From NCBI RefSeq assembly GCF_000338875.1, contig NZ_AOMO01000031.1:29151-93150 (forward strand): a DNA stretch of 64,000 bases, read 5' to 3'. Positions 27,761 to 37,246 of this stretch are shown here, piece after piece. The position numbers were made by a program, and so were the translations under genes. Position 1 is the stretch's first letter; every line of letters begins with the position of its first letter. Under the pieces are notes generated by a model. The model was not told the origin of the DNA. It did not search any database and saw only the letters and a list, made by a program, of their open reading frames with translations. This DNA comes from Vibrio mimicus CAIM 602. GTDB taxonomy: Bacteria; Pseudomonadota; Gammaproteobacteria; Enterobacterales; Vibrionaceae.

Positions 27761-29497
27761 ATGAAAATAGCCATCGTAACCGCATGCCCAAGTGGCGTTG
27801 CTAACAGCATCATCGCTGCAGGTTTGTTGCAGCAAGCTTGTAAAACATTAGGTTGGGAAGCCGCCATTGAGTGTCACTCCTCGGTGATCTCAGGTCAAAC
27901 CCTGACTGAAGACGAGATTCGTACCGCTGATCTTGTGGTACTCGCTACCAATAGCACGCTGGATACTCAACGTTTTGTGGATAAAAAAGTCTATCAAAGC
28001 ACTATCTCTGCTTGCACTTCTGATCCTGTGGCTTACCTTACTCAAGCAGCCGCACAAGCTACTGAACTGAGTGCTGATCAAGTAACACGCTATGAATCCC
28101 CTACTACAGCCACTGTGACTGCTAAGAAAATCGTCGCTATTACTGCTTGTCCTACGGGTGTTGCTCACACCTTTATGGCGGCTGAGGCTTTAGAAGCTGA
28201 AGCTACGCGTCAAGGCCACCAAATCAAAGTTGAAACTCGTGGTTCAGTGGGTGCAAAAAACCAACTGAGTGATCAAGATATCGCGGAAGCGGACTTGGTG
28301 ATCATTGCGGCCGATATTGATGTACCTTTGGAACGCTTCCACGGCAAACAGCTTTACAAAACCAGCACAGGTTTAGCTTTGAAAAAAACGGCGCAAGAGA
28401 TCAACAACGCATTTGCTCAAGCCAAAACCTTCTCTAGTACAGCAAATAGCAACAGCAGCGAAAAAACAGAAGAGAAAAAAGGTGTGTACAAGCACTTGAT
28501 GACGGGCGTATCTCACATGCTGCCAGTAGTGGTTGCAGGTGGTCTTATTATCGCGCTCTCTTTCGTTTTTGGTATCGAAGCGTTTAAAGAAGAAGGCACC
28601 TTAGCTGCTGCTCTGATGCAAATTGGTGGTGGATCTGCGTTCGCTTTAATGATCCCAGTTTTAGCAGGTTACATCGCATTCTCGATTGCCGACCGTCCCG
28701 GATTGGCTCCTGGTTTGATTGGCGGCATGCTCGCCAGCTCAACTGGTGCGGGTTTCCTTGGGGGTATCGTGGCTGGTTTCTTAGCAGGTTACAGTGCGAA
28801 ATTTATTGCGGATAAAGTCCAACTTCCACAGTCAATGGCTGCGCTTAAACCTATCCTGATCATTCCTTTCATCGCGAGCTTATTCACGGGTCTTGTGATG
28901 ATTTATGTGGTGGGTGGTCCAATGTCCAGCATCATGTCTGGCATGACAACCTTCCTCAACAACATGGGTTCAGCTAACGCAGTTCTTCTGGGTATTGTGC
29001 TGGGTGCTATGATGTGTTTCGACCTTGGTGGCCCAGTGAACAAAGCCGCTTACACCTTTGGTGTGGGTCTGCTTGCTTCGCAAACTTATGCACCAATGGC
29101 CGCCATCATGGCAGCAGGTATGGTTCCAGCTTTGGGTATGGGGCTTGCCACCTTCATCGCAAAAGATAAATTTGAAGCGAGTGAACGTGAAGCCGGTAAA
29201 GCTTCGTTTGTTCTGGGTCTGTGTTTTATCTCTGAAGGTGCTATTCCCTTTGCAGCGAAAGATCCAATGCGCGTGATCCCAGCTTGTATGGCAGGTGGAG
29301 CAGTGACTGGTGCGCTTTCTATGCTGTTCGGTGCAAAACTAATGGCTCCGCACGGTGGTCTATTCGTACTCTTGATTCCAAATGCCATTAGCCCTGTATT
29401 GCTTTACTTAGTTGCGATTGCCGTCGGTACTGCGATCACAGGTTTCGGTTACGCTATGGTGAAACGCTCAGCACAAGCGAAAGTAGTTACCGCTTAA
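27761..29497 (+). CDS. fruA: Fructose PTS permease FruA (IIBB'C)
   Basis: Membrane permease that imports fructose and phosphorylates it at C1. The start is ATG 27761 (MKIAIVTACPSG), eight bases after AAGG; a GTG two codons earlier is too close to that site. It is 578 residues with duplicated IIB domains: an N-terminal one with TACPSG (C9) and a functional IIB with ITACPTGVAHTFMAAEAL (C130), then a IIC domain with about eight to ten helices from residue 245. The first copy's VANSII replaces VAHTFM, as in other IIB' domains. Last gene of the operon. Confidence 0.94.
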   Translation: MKIAIVTACPSGVANSIIAAGLLQQACKTLGWEAAIECHSSVISGQTLTEDEIRTADLVVLATNSTLDTQRFVDKKVYQSTISACTSDPVAYLTQAAAQATELSADQVTRYESPTTATVTAKKIVAITACPTGVAHTFMAAEALEAEATRQGHQIKVETRGSVGAKNQLSDQDIAEADLVIIAADIDVPLERFHGKQLYKTSTGLALKKTAQEINNAFAQAKTFSSTANSNSSEKTEEKKGVYKHLMTGVSHMLPVVVAGGLIIALSFVFGIEAFKEEGTLAAALMQIGGGSAFALMIPVLAGYIAFSIADRPGLAPGLIGGMLASSTGAGFLGGIVAGFLAGYSAKFIADKVQLPQSMAALKPILIIPFIASLFTGLVMIYVVGGPMSSIMSGMTTFLNNMGSANAVLLGIVLGAMMCFDLGGPVNKAAYTFGVGLLASQTYAPMAAIMAAGMVPALGMGLATFIAKDKFEASEREAGKASFVLGLCFISEGAIPFAAKDPMRVIPACMAGGAVTGALSMLFGAKLMAPHGGLFVLLIPNAISPVLLYLVAIAVGTAITGFGYAMVKRSAQAKVVTA

Positions 29498-29515
29498 TCC
29501 TCACCTGAGATGACA

Positions 29516-29545
29516 AAAAGCCAGTGGAAACCCACTGGCTTTTCT
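29516..29545 (+). terminator. Rho-independent terminator of fruBKA
   Basis: Stem AAAAGCCAGTGG (29516-29527) / CCACTGGCTTTT (29532-29543), loop AAAC. Confidence 0.9.
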
Positions 29546-29633
29546 GTTTTTGATAAATCCAATTTAAGAACATCACAGAAACCATTACCGACTAAACTTA
29601 AGTTAATTTTCTTCAGTCAGCGGTAAGACCACC

Positions 29634-31472
29634 ATGCAAAGTAGAGCTTATGAAGTTAGTGCAAACCAATCCGAACAACTTCGTGTTCAAGAGCTTGAAC
29701 ATTACCTCACTGTGATCGAAGAAGGAGAATCCGAGCTTCACTCGTTGGTTAATCTGCTCGCCAAGTTATGTAAGACACCCTTTGGCGGTGTCAGTGTGGT
29801 GGATAACAACACAGTTTGGATCAAAGCTCATTACGGCATCGAAGCTTCATGCCTACCTCGCGAAGGGGCTTTCTGTGCCGCAGCTGTGGATTGTAACCAA
29901 GATATTTTCTATGTCGAAAACACGCTGAAAGACTCTCGCTTTATCAATAACCCTCTCGTACAAAGTGCGCCACAGATTCGGTTTTATGCCGCTGCGCCGA
30001 TTTTCAGCTCAACGGGTTTTGCGATTGGAACACTTTGGATCATGGATACTAAACCACTGCAAATATCCGATGAAATCATCGTCATTCTCCGCAGTCTCAG
30101 CACTTATTTAACGCATATTCTCTACAGCCAATATCGTTGTGAAGTGACCCAATTACCAAACCGACTCGGATTCATCCGCCGCCTTCAAGCTCAGATCAAC
30201 CTTAATCCCGATCAAAAGGTGTTTGTGGGCACGGCACATATTCAAAAGATGAAATACTTAAGCATTATTTACGACAATGAAGTGAAAAACTCACTGATAT
30301 TAGCTATGTCACAACGTTTAAGAAGCTTCCCTAATTGGACGTTGCTTTCTCACATTGGCGAGGGCAATTTTGCTTTTGCTTGGTTTGGAGAAGACAAACG
30401 CAGCGATGTAGAACGTCTGCTCGCAACACTGTGTGAACCAATCCCAATCAAAGACACTCTGGTCTCCATCACCGTTAACATCGGTATCACTTGTTCAAGC
30501 TCCGGCCAGTCTTCCTCGGTAGCGCTACTTGACCTTGCTGAATTGGCCTCACATGAATGGAATAAAGCGGGTATCGCAAACGTACACTACGAGCAAGCCG
30601 ACTGTAACAATGCCATGATTATGGCCGTTAGAGCCTGTCTGCACACCGATAGCCTTGATAATTACATTACACCTTATTACCAGCCGCAGATTGACATTGC
30701 GAGCGGTGAGCTTGTGGGATTTGAAGCATTACTTCGCTGGCATAATCCGCAATTTCAAAACGTACCTTTACATCAGCTCTTTGAACTCATTGAAATCAAT
30801 GGGATAGTGCCAGCCATCGATTTATTGATATTCAAGAAAGTGTGCGAGCATATCTCACAATGGCGAGCTTCAGGCCTCACTTTACCTAAGATATCGACCA
30901 ATATTTCTAGAACCACTTTGCAGACCAACCAGTTAACCAATCAGCTACTGACGATTGCCGAAAAATATGGTCTGAGTCCCAACCTCTTTACCTTGGAGAT
31001 TACTGAAAGTGGGGTTCCGCTTGAAGATCGCATCCTCTTCGAGCGCATCAACACTTTGCGTCAGGCTGAGTTTAACATTGCGATTGATGACTTTGGTACC
31101 GGCATGTCGAACATCGCAACGCTCAAGAACATTGATAGCCAATTGTTGAAAGTAGATCGGCAATTTGCACATGGTGTTTCAGCCAATGGGCATATTGCTG
31201 CGCTGTTAAGACTGATTAAAGGTACCGCAGATTCATTGAACATCGCACTACTTGTGGAAGGCATTGAAGAACAAGAGGATGTGGATTGGTTACGTTCTGC
31301 TGGAATAGATTTAGTACAAGGTTGGTATTTCGCCAAAGCATTAACCCCCGAACTCATACCTTCCGTGCTCAGTGAACTCCGCCAACAGCCAAAATTCCCT
31401 ACCATTCAATTAAAAATCGAAAGTGTTAAACGAGTCTTTGAAAAATTAACTCATCAAATGTTGTTGCGATAA
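29634..31472 (+). CDS. GAF / degenerate GGDEF / EAL c-di-GMP phosphodiesterase
   Basis: Likely cytoplasmic c-di-GMP-degrading enzyme, 612 residues, with no membrane helix. Domains: GAF sensor (about 20-165), GGDEF-like domain (about 170-320) whose active-site motif is absent (GEGNFAF at the expected place), and EAL domain (about 335-585). EAL catalytic residues are all present: E364 in EALLR, N423, E455, D485/D486 in DDFGTG, K506 and E542. It should therefore hydrolyse c-di-GMP, with GAF and the GGDEF relic as sensor or allosteric parts. Single gene between the fru operon and a convergent lipoprotein gene. Confidence 0.9.
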   Translation: MQSRAYEVSANQSEQLRVQELEHYLTVIEEGESELHSLVNLLAKLCKTPFGGVSVVDNNTVWIKAHYGIEASCLPREGAFCAAAVDCNQDIFYVENTLKDSRFINNPLVQSAPQIRFYAAAPIFSSTGFAIGTLWIMDTKPLQISDEIIVILRSLSTYLTHILYSQYRCEVTQLPNRLGFIRRLQAQINLNPDQKVFVGTAHIQKMKYLSIIYDNEVKNSLILAMSQRLRSFPNWTLLSHIGEGNFAFAWFGEDKRSDVERLLATLCEPIPIKDTLVSITVNIGITCSSSGQSSSVALLDLAELASHEWNKAGIANVHYEQADCNNAMIMAVRACLHTDSLDNYITPYYQPQIDIASGELVGFEALLRWHNPQFQNVPLHQLFELIEINGIVPAIDLLIFKKVCEHISQWRASGLTLPKISTNISRTTLQTNQLTNQLLTIAEKYGLSPNLFTLEITESGVPLEDRILFERINTLRQAEFNIAIDDFGTGMSNIATLKNIDSQLLKVDRQFAHGVSANGHIAALLRLIKGTADSLNIALLVEGIEEQEDVDWLRSAGIDLVQGWYFAKALTPELIPSVLSELRQQPKFPTIQLKIESVKRVFEKLTHQMLLR

Positions 31473-31474
31473 AA

Positions 31475-31496
31475 AAGCCTCTGATAACAGAGGCTT
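31475..31496 (-). terminator. Terminator of the aspartic-protease-like lipoprotein gene
   Basis: AAGCCTCTG (31475-31483) / CAGAGGCTT (31488-31496), loop ATAA. The plus-strand A-run at 31471-31476 is a T-run on the minus strand. Confidence 0.85.
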
Positions 31497-31505
31497 GAAT
31501 GCTGT

Positions 31506-32186
31506 TTATTGCTTATCATGGATAAAGCGACGTGACACATCCACCACCGCTACATCCTTAAAGAAACTGCGACCAAGCAATAATGGATAAGTGAGGTGTG
31601 TGCGATCTGCCAACGTAAACTCCGTTTGCTCTTTCAAATCACCAATCTGAATCCACGCCACCACAACAGCACGACGTTGCGTTTTATCAGTACTGGACTG
31701 ACGAATTCTCACCCAGCGCTCGACAGGCAAGCTCATTTCCTCACTGCGAATATCGTCATGCTCGATGCGGAATTTCACCCAGTCCTGTCCATCCCGTTCG
31801 AAAGGAACAACGTCCACTGCACTGATTGAAGAAGTTGTTGCACCGGTATCAATACGCGCTTTAAAACTCTCTTTTAAGCCCGGAATGTATGCCCACTCTT
31901 TCTCACCCAGAATGATTTTGCCATCGGAAGTGCGTTTCGCTGTGGAAAAATCGCCCTTCGATTTATCTTCTGTTTCCAGAGTATGTGCAGGCTCCAGAAC
32001 AGGTAAAATCTCAGCCAAAGTGGTGTCATCAGCTGAAGCCGTTTCCGCTGATTCCTCTACTGGCTTGACTTGCTGTTCAGAAGTTTCCGGCTTTTGCTCG
32101 GATACATTAGTCGTTGGTGTGGTGGCACAAGCCACCAACCCGCTACTTAACATTAAAGACACTAACAACTTTAGTGGTTGACTCAT
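31506..32186 (-). CDS. Lipoprotein with retropepsin-like (RimK-linked) aspartic protease domain
   Basis: 226 residues. The N-terminal signal has a lipobox (SGLVACA), so the cysteine near residue 20 is probably lipidated. A low-complexity acidic linker (about 25-85) leads to a conserved domain (about 88-220) with an aspartic-protease type DTGATTSSISA and the partner YPLLLGRSFFKD. This matches the family annotated as ATP-dependent zinc protease / RimK-lysyl endopeptidase-like (PF05618). The older zinc-protease name is doubtful, since the visible motif is that of retropepsins. Role unknown. Convergent with the EAL gene. Confidence 0.75.
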   Translation of the reverse strand: MSQPLKLLVSLMLSSGLVACATTPTTNVSEQKPETSEQQVKPVEESAETASADDTTLAEILPVLEPAHTLETEDKSKGDFSTAKRTSDGKIILGEKEWAYIPGLKESFKARIDTGATTSSISAVDVVPFERDGQDWVKFRIEHDDIRSEEMSLPVERWVRIRQSSTDKTQRRAVVVAWIQIGDLKEQTEFTLADRTHLTYPLLLGRSFFKDVAVVDVSRRFIHDKQ

Positions 32187-32243
32187 ATTTTCACCTAATC
32201 AAATACCACCCTTCCTGATTGGGTATGATTCTGTCATCTTCTT

Positions 32244-33425
32244 TTATGACACTCGAATAATCGAATTAGCCACGTATGGGATGTCTTTTTCAGTGAGCCC
32301 TGCGATATTGATACGTCCGTCTGCAACGCCATAAATCGCAAACTCCTCGCGTAAACGACTCATCTGTTCCGCCGAAAAGCCCAGTACAGTAAACATCCCT
32401 CTGTGGCTTTCGATGAAATCGAATTGTCGCGTATTGTGTTGATTTCTCAACTCATTACACAAATTTTTGCGCAGACTTAACAAACGTTGCTGCATTTCAC
32501 TCAGCTCTTGCTTCCAAATAGCCGTTAGCTGTTCGTCCCTTAACACCGTCTTGACTAAAGCAGCACCATGATCGGGCGGCATCGTATACGTTGAACGAGC
32601 CAAGGTGAGCATTTTGCCACGCGCATTGGTGACATCCTGTTGATTTTTACCAATTACAATCGCGGCACCGGTTCGTTCACGGTACAAACCAAAATTCTTG
32701 GAACACGATGTGGTGATCAGCATTTCTTCCATGCGTTCAGCCATATAACGTAAGCCTTGTGCATCCTGATCCAGACCATCACCAAATCCTTGGTAAGCAA
32801 TATCAACAAAAGGAATAAAGCCGTTTTTCTGCGCTAAATCCGTGATCGCTTGCCAAGCAGTAAAATCGATATCCGCGCCTGTCGGGTTATGGCAACAACC
32901 ATGCAGCAAAACTACATCTTTGGGGCCCGCTTGCGCTAAATCTGCCAGCATTTGTTCAGCATCAACCATTTTGGTGTCACGGCTGAAGTAACGGTAGTAC
33001 CGTACTTTCAGGCCTGCGGCTTCCATCACAGGTTTATGGTTCACATAGCTTGGATCTGTAATCCACACTGTGGTTTCAGGCTGAGCAACTTTCATTAAGT
33101 CACCGAGCATACGTAACGCGCCACTCGCTCCCGGAGTTTGAATGGCAATAGTACGCTCACTATCCAGTGTAGAACCCAACACCAGGTGCATCATGCTTTG
33201 GTTGAATTCTTCACAACCTGCAAGACCCACGTAGGATTTGGTTTTCTGGCTTGCAACCACTTTATCTTGCGCCATCGCAACCGCACGCATGATAGGCGTT
33301 TCGCCAAGACTGTTTTTATATACACCAATGCCTAAATCCACTTTTTCTGGACGTGGATCGTTTCGAAAGGCAACGGAGAGCGAAAGAATGGGATCTAGAA
33401 CTGGTGCTGGTAAATGAGCAAACAT
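32244..33425 (-). CDS. Aromatic/aspartate aminotransferase (class I)
   Basis: PLP-dependent aminotransferase of the AspC/TyrB group. I start at ATG 33425 (MFAHLPAPVLDPILSL), the position where the family begins; the frame opens with a GTG three codons earlier that sits only two bases from AAAGGG. It is 393 residues. It has the cofactor-binding CHNPTG (178-183), the DIAYQGFG stretch, and the PLP lysine K243 in TSCSKNFGLYRERTG, with the substrate arginine in the C-terminal part. Whether aspartate or aromatic amino acids are preferred cannot be told here. Confidence 0.9.
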   Translation of the reverse strand: MFAHLPAPVLDPILSLSVAFRNDPRPEKVDLGIGVYKNSLGETPIMRAVAMAQDKVVASQKTKSYVGLAGCEEFNQSMMHLVLGSTLDSERTIAIQTPGASGALRMLGDLMKVAQPETTVWITDPSYVNHKPVMEAAGLKVRYYRYFSRDTKMVDAEQMLADLAQAGPKDVVLLHGCCHNPTGADIDFTAWQAITDLAQKNGFIPFVDIAYQGFGDGLDQDAQGLRYMAERMEEMLITTSCSKNFGLYRERTGAAIVIGKNQQDVTNARGKMLTLARSTYTMPPDHGAALVKTVLRDEQLTAIWKQELSEMQQRLLSLRKNLCNELRNQHNTRQFDFIESHRGMFTVLGFSAEQMSRLREEFAIYGVADGRINIAGLTEKDIPYVANSIIRVS

Positions 33426-33544
33426 GAAAGTCACAACCCTTTGAAATCCAAGTAACGACCTTCAAGTTAAACCAGATGAGCAAAAACAGAAAGGGATTTT
33501 TGAGTACAGCGCAGCAGAAAGACGGCTGCGCTTTTCCATTTTGA

Positions 33545-34012
33545 TTACAGCTTGAAATGATGAATGATTTGATTGGCACTTCCTCGCCATTCAAGCATGG
33601 GATCGGCCAGAGCTTGTTCAAACTTACCGTCCACCAGCACATCCAGATAAGGCAAGAGCTGCTTTTGTTGCTCATTTAACTCATGCAACTGATACCCAGT
33701 CCATAACCAGATATCTTTGGTCGGGCACTCCTCTTTCACCCGACGCACAAGTTTAAGTACAGCTTCAAGGTTAGCTGGATGAAGAGGATCGCCTCCGGAA
33801 AGTGACAGCCCGCGCCGCTTGATCCGAGTATCATTCAAATCGGCGATAATACGATCTTCAAGCTCTTGGGTGTAAGGATGCCCTGATGACAATGACCAAG
33901 TACTTTGGTTGTAGCATCCTTTGCATTGATGCACGCAACCGGAGACAAACAGCGTGCAGCGTGTCCCCGGACCGTTAACCACATCAATCGGATAATATTG
34001 ATGGTAATTCAT
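33545..34012 (-). CDS. nrdG: Anaerobic ribonucleotide reductase activating protein
   Basis: Radical-SAM enzyme that makes the glycyl radical on NrdD. It is 155 residues with the CxxxCxxC iron-sulfur motif C26-C30-C33 (SGCVHQCKGC) and the SAM-binding GGDPLHPAN. It begins four bases after nrdD and is its operon partner. Confidence 0.96.
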   Translation of the reverse strand: MNYHQYYPIDVVNGPGTRCTLFVSGCVHQCKGCYNQSTWSLSSGHPYTQELEDRIIADLNDTRIKRRGLSLSGGDPLHPANLEAVLKLVRRVKEECPTKDIWLWTGYQLHELNEQQKQLLPYLDVLVDGKFEQALADPMLEWRGSANQIIHHFKL

Positions 34013-34016
34013 AGTG

Positions 34017-36136
34017 TTACAGGTGTTTTACTCGGCGTTTGACTTCTTCCTGTTTACCTACGTTGAATGGACGAGCATCCGGGCTGCCCAAATATCCGCA
34101 CACACGGCGTGTCACAGAAACTTTCGTTGGTTCATGGTTGCCACAGCGTGGACAAACAAAGCCTTTACTTGTGCAATCAAACTCGCCCGTAAAACCACAC
34201 TCATAACACTCGTCAATCGGTGTGTTAGTTCCGTAATACGGTACACGGTGGTAACTGTAGTCCCACACATTTTCGAGTGCTTCAACGTTGCGTTGCATGT
34301 TCGGGAATTCGCCGTAGCAAATAAAACCGCCGCTCGACACTTCTGGATACGGCATTTCGAAATCGATCTTGTCGTATGGGTTTACTTTCTTCTGCACATC
34401 TAAATGGAAACTGTTGGTGTAATAACCTTTGTCGGTTACCCCTTCTACCACACCAAACTGTTTGGCATCGATACGGCAGAAACGGCTGCACAGGTTTTCA
34501 CTTGGTGTGCCATACAAACTAAAGGCGTAGCCTGTTTCTTTCTTCCATTGCTCAACTGCATTTCGCAGATGCTGGATGATTTTTACTGCTTCTTCGCGCA
34601 GTTGTGCATCATCATAAACATGCGTTTGCTGGCCAAACAGCGCAATAATGGTTTCATGGACACCGATGTAGCCTAAAGAAATAGATGCGCGGCCATGTTT
34701 GAAAATATCTGCTATTGAATCGTTAGCTTTTAAACGTACACCACACGCACCTTCCATATACAGAATTGGCGCAACGCGGGCTTTCACGTTTTCCAAACGG
34801 TTAATGCGAGTATCCAATGCACGACGTGCTAACTTCAGCTTTTCATCGAGCAGTGCGTAAAACTTCTTCACATCGCCTTTTGCTTTAAGTGCGATACGCG
34901 GCAAGTTTAAGCTCACCACGCCAAGGTTATTACGCCCTTCATGGATCAACTCACCATTTTCTTCATAGGTGTTCAGGAATGAACGGCAACCCATTGGGGT
35001 TTTAAATGACCCTGTAACTTCTACAACTTTGTCGTAGTTCAAAATGTCTGGGTACATGCGCTTAGAAGCACACTCCAACGCCAGTTGTTTAATATCGTAG
35101 TTCGGGTCACCCACTTTATGGTTCAAGCCATCTTTGATCGCAAACACCAATTTAGGGAATACCGCTGTTTTACGATTTTTGCCCAAACCAGCAATACGGT
35201 TTTTCAGGATCGATTGTTGAATCAAACGGGATTCCCAACTCGTTCCTAAACCAAAACCGAAAGTAACGAACGGTGTTTGCCCATTAGCCGTGTGTAAAGT
35301 GTTAACTTCATATTCCAGTGATTGGAAAGCGTCGTAACACTCTTTTTCAGTGCGCACTTTAGCGAACTCTTCAGGGCTGCGGATATCCCACTCACGAGCA
35401 ATCTCTAGATGCTTTTCATAGCTTGCGGTCACGTAAGGCGCTAAAACTTCATCAATACGGTTGATCGTGGTACCACCATAGATATGACTTGCCACTTGAG
35501 CAATGATTTGCGCAGTCACTGCGGTTGCGGTTGAAATTGACTTAGGCGTATCAATCTCCGCATTACCCATTTTAAAACCGTGTGTCAGCATGCCTTTGAG
35601 ATCAATCAGCATACAGTTAAACATCGGGAAGAAAGGAGCGTAATCAAGATCGTGATAGTGAATGTCACCCTCTTCGTGCGCCTGTACGACATCACGTGGA
35701 AGAATGCGGGTTTTAGCGTAATGCTTAGCAACAATACCAGCTAATAAATCACGCTGAGTTGGGATCACTTTGCCATCTTTATTGGCATTTTCATTGAGCA
35801 AATCCGCATTGCTCTCTTGAATCAAACCTTCAATTTCTTGAGTTAGCTTGCTCTGTTTCTCACGCGCAACATCACGATCATGGCGATATTCAATGTATGA
35901 ACGAGCTAATGCTTTGTACGGGCCTTGCATTAGCTCGTTCTCTACCAGCGTTTGAATTTCGGCGATGTGTACCTCTTCGTAACCTTTCAGCTTAAGCTCA
36001 ACCGCTAGCGCGACATTGAGGGCATAAATGGCGATTTCTTGATCCGCATGGTCCGCTGCACTTTCCACAGCAGCTTGAATACGATCCTGTTGAACGGGGC
36101 TTTTGAGCCATCACGCTTGATTACGATAGGTTTCAC
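34017..36136 (-). pseudogene. nrdD: Anaerobic ribonucleoside-triphosphate reductase, frameshifted near the 5' end
   Basis: Class III reductase that makes dNTPs without oxygen. The body is intact: a 683-residue frame with NNLGVVSLNLPRIA, the C-terminal zinc site CYECGFTGEFDC...CPRCG, and the glycyl-radical region RRVCGYLGSPDARPFN. The true start is GTG 36136, with AAGGAG five bases upstream, encoding MKPIVIKRDGSKAPFN. After the 16th codon the frame shifts: at 36086-36088 one base is missing (AACAGGATCG where AACAGGGATCG would restore ...FNRDRIQAAVESAADH). The body frame alone has only GTG 36068 as a start and no ribosome site. Either a real mutation that would cripple anaerobic growth, or a base-calling error in a G run. 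NrdR boxes and an FNR site lie upstream. Confidence 0.93.
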
Positions 36137-36178
36137 CTTTTCTCCTTACCCAGCATACTCACAGAGTTATCCACAAAT

Positions 36179-36194
36179 ACACTATATAGGGCTA
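36179..36194. promoter_or_regulatory. NrdR box 1 upstream of nrdD
   Basis: ACACTATATAGGGCTA matches the left half and centre of the NrdR consensus (ACAC-ATATA-GTG). It lies 31 bases, three helical turns, from box 2, the usual tandem spacing. Confidence 0.75.
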
Positions 36195-36209
36195 ATTATT
36201 CTGCGACTG

Positions 36210-36225
36210 ACACTATATGTTGTGG
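36210..36225. promoter_or_regulatory. NrdR box 2 upstream of nrdD
   Basis: ACACTATATGTTGTGG, a strong match to the NrdR box. Together with box 1 it indicates repression of nrdDG by the ATP/dATP-sensing repressor NrdR. Confidence 0.85.
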
Positions 36226-36256
36226 CGTATTTAACGAAATGCGTCAAGTGAGAGTA

Positions 36257-36270
36257 TTGATTTAGATCAA
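36257..36270. promoter_or_regulatory. FNR site upstream of nrdD
   Basis: TTGATTTAGATCAA is a perfect FNR consensus (TTGAT-N4-ATCAA), 121 bases before the nrdD start, consistent with activation when oxygen is absent. Confidence 0.88.
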
Positions 36271-36289
36271 CGAAAACCGACCAATGAAC

Positions 36290-36306
36290 AAGATCAATTC
36301 GATCTT
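36290..36306. repeat. Small inverted repeat upstream of nrdD
   Basis: AAGATC (36290-36295) / GATCTT (36301-36306) around AATTC. Role unknown. The remaining 36307-36544 shows no gene. Confidence 0.4.
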
Positions 36307-36544
36307 ATTGCAGAAGATCTCAAACCAGAAAGAAATGATGAAAACGATGATTTTTGTGATGTAACGAATTGACGCTGCAAAAACCTTAGTCGGCTTATTG
36401 CTGCCGCTTAGTGATCACTGCGAACTGATGCTTTATCTTGCTGAGAGAGGAAAACATTTAACGTTTCTTATACGGATTAATCTCTCATTTTTGAAGGAGT
36501 GTTACCAAACATTGAAAACTGTGCTTTATCGGTTGCACAAAATG

Positions 36545-36568
36545 AAAAAGAGCACCGCTTGGGTGCCC
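36545..36568 (-). terminator. Terminator of the first carboxymuconolactone-decarboxylase-like gene
   Basis: GAGCACC (36550-36556) / GGTGCCC (36562-36568), one wobble pair, loop GCTTG. The minus-strand T-run comes from A's at 36545-36549. Confidence 0.8.
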
Positions 36569-36591
36569 TCTCATATTCAAACCAATTTAGC

Positions 36592-37125
36592 TTACAGTTG
36601 AACATTCACTTTTGGGAAGTCAATGTCTGTACCAGCTACATGGTTGGCGTAGTTAGTGAAAGTATTGGCACTCACTTGTGCTAATACTTCAAATACCAGA
36701 CCTTCATCCACACCTTGTGTACGTGCTTCTGACAGTTGTTCATCGGTGATCACGCCACGTTGTTTTACCAGAGAAACGGCTAGCTTCACCAAAGCATTGT
36801 CGAGTGCATTTTCAGCAGAACCCAGACGTGCAGTAATGATTTGCTCATCAGAAAGACCAGTGCTGCGGCTGATCATGGTATGTGCAGACAAGCAGTATTG
36901 GCATGCGTTAGCTTGACCAACTGCCAGAGCAATTAGTTCACGTTGTTTAGCTGTCAAACGACCTTGGTTTAGTGCTTCGCTGAATGCTAGGTAAGCATTC
37001 AGTACCGTTGAAGAATGCGCGACTGTCGCATACAGGTTCGGAACCATGCCAATTTTTTGTTTGATGGCATTAAGAGTTGCAGCAGCTTCACCTTGTGGGT
37101 TTGATACAGGGGTAATACGGCTCAT
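36592..37125 (-). CDS. Carboxymuconolactone decarboxylase / AhpD-like protein (copy 1)
   Basis: 177 residues of the CMD/AhpD fold, with the redox CxxC and nearby histidine (ACQYCLSAHT) typical of alkylhydroperoxidase-like members. A role in peroxide detoxification is likely, though the substrate is unknown. AGGAGC lies seven bases before ATG 37125. It is divergent from an AraC-family regulator across 121 bases, which probably controls it. Confidence 0.85.
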   Translation of the reverse strand: MSRITPVSNPQGEAAATLNAIKQKIGMVPNLYATVAHSSTVLNAYLAFSEALNQGRLTAKQRELIALAVGQANACQYCLSAHTMISRSTGLSDEQIITARLGSAENALDNALVKLAVSLVKQRGVITDEQLSEARTQGVDEGLVFEVLAQVSANTFTNYANHVAGTDIDFPKVNVQL

Positions 37126-37246
37126 GATAAGCTCCTTTATGTTTGTGATTTGTGTGTTTCAGTGAATTAACGCTGTGCATATTGACACAATTGAAAATAC
37201 GAATTATCACTAAACATCCACAAATACACACAATACGTCTTATCTT

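Noticed and set aside
34014..34676. Plus-strand frames opposite nrdD
   Set aside because: Antisense by-products; no ribosome sites or homology, while the minus strand is clearly NrdD.
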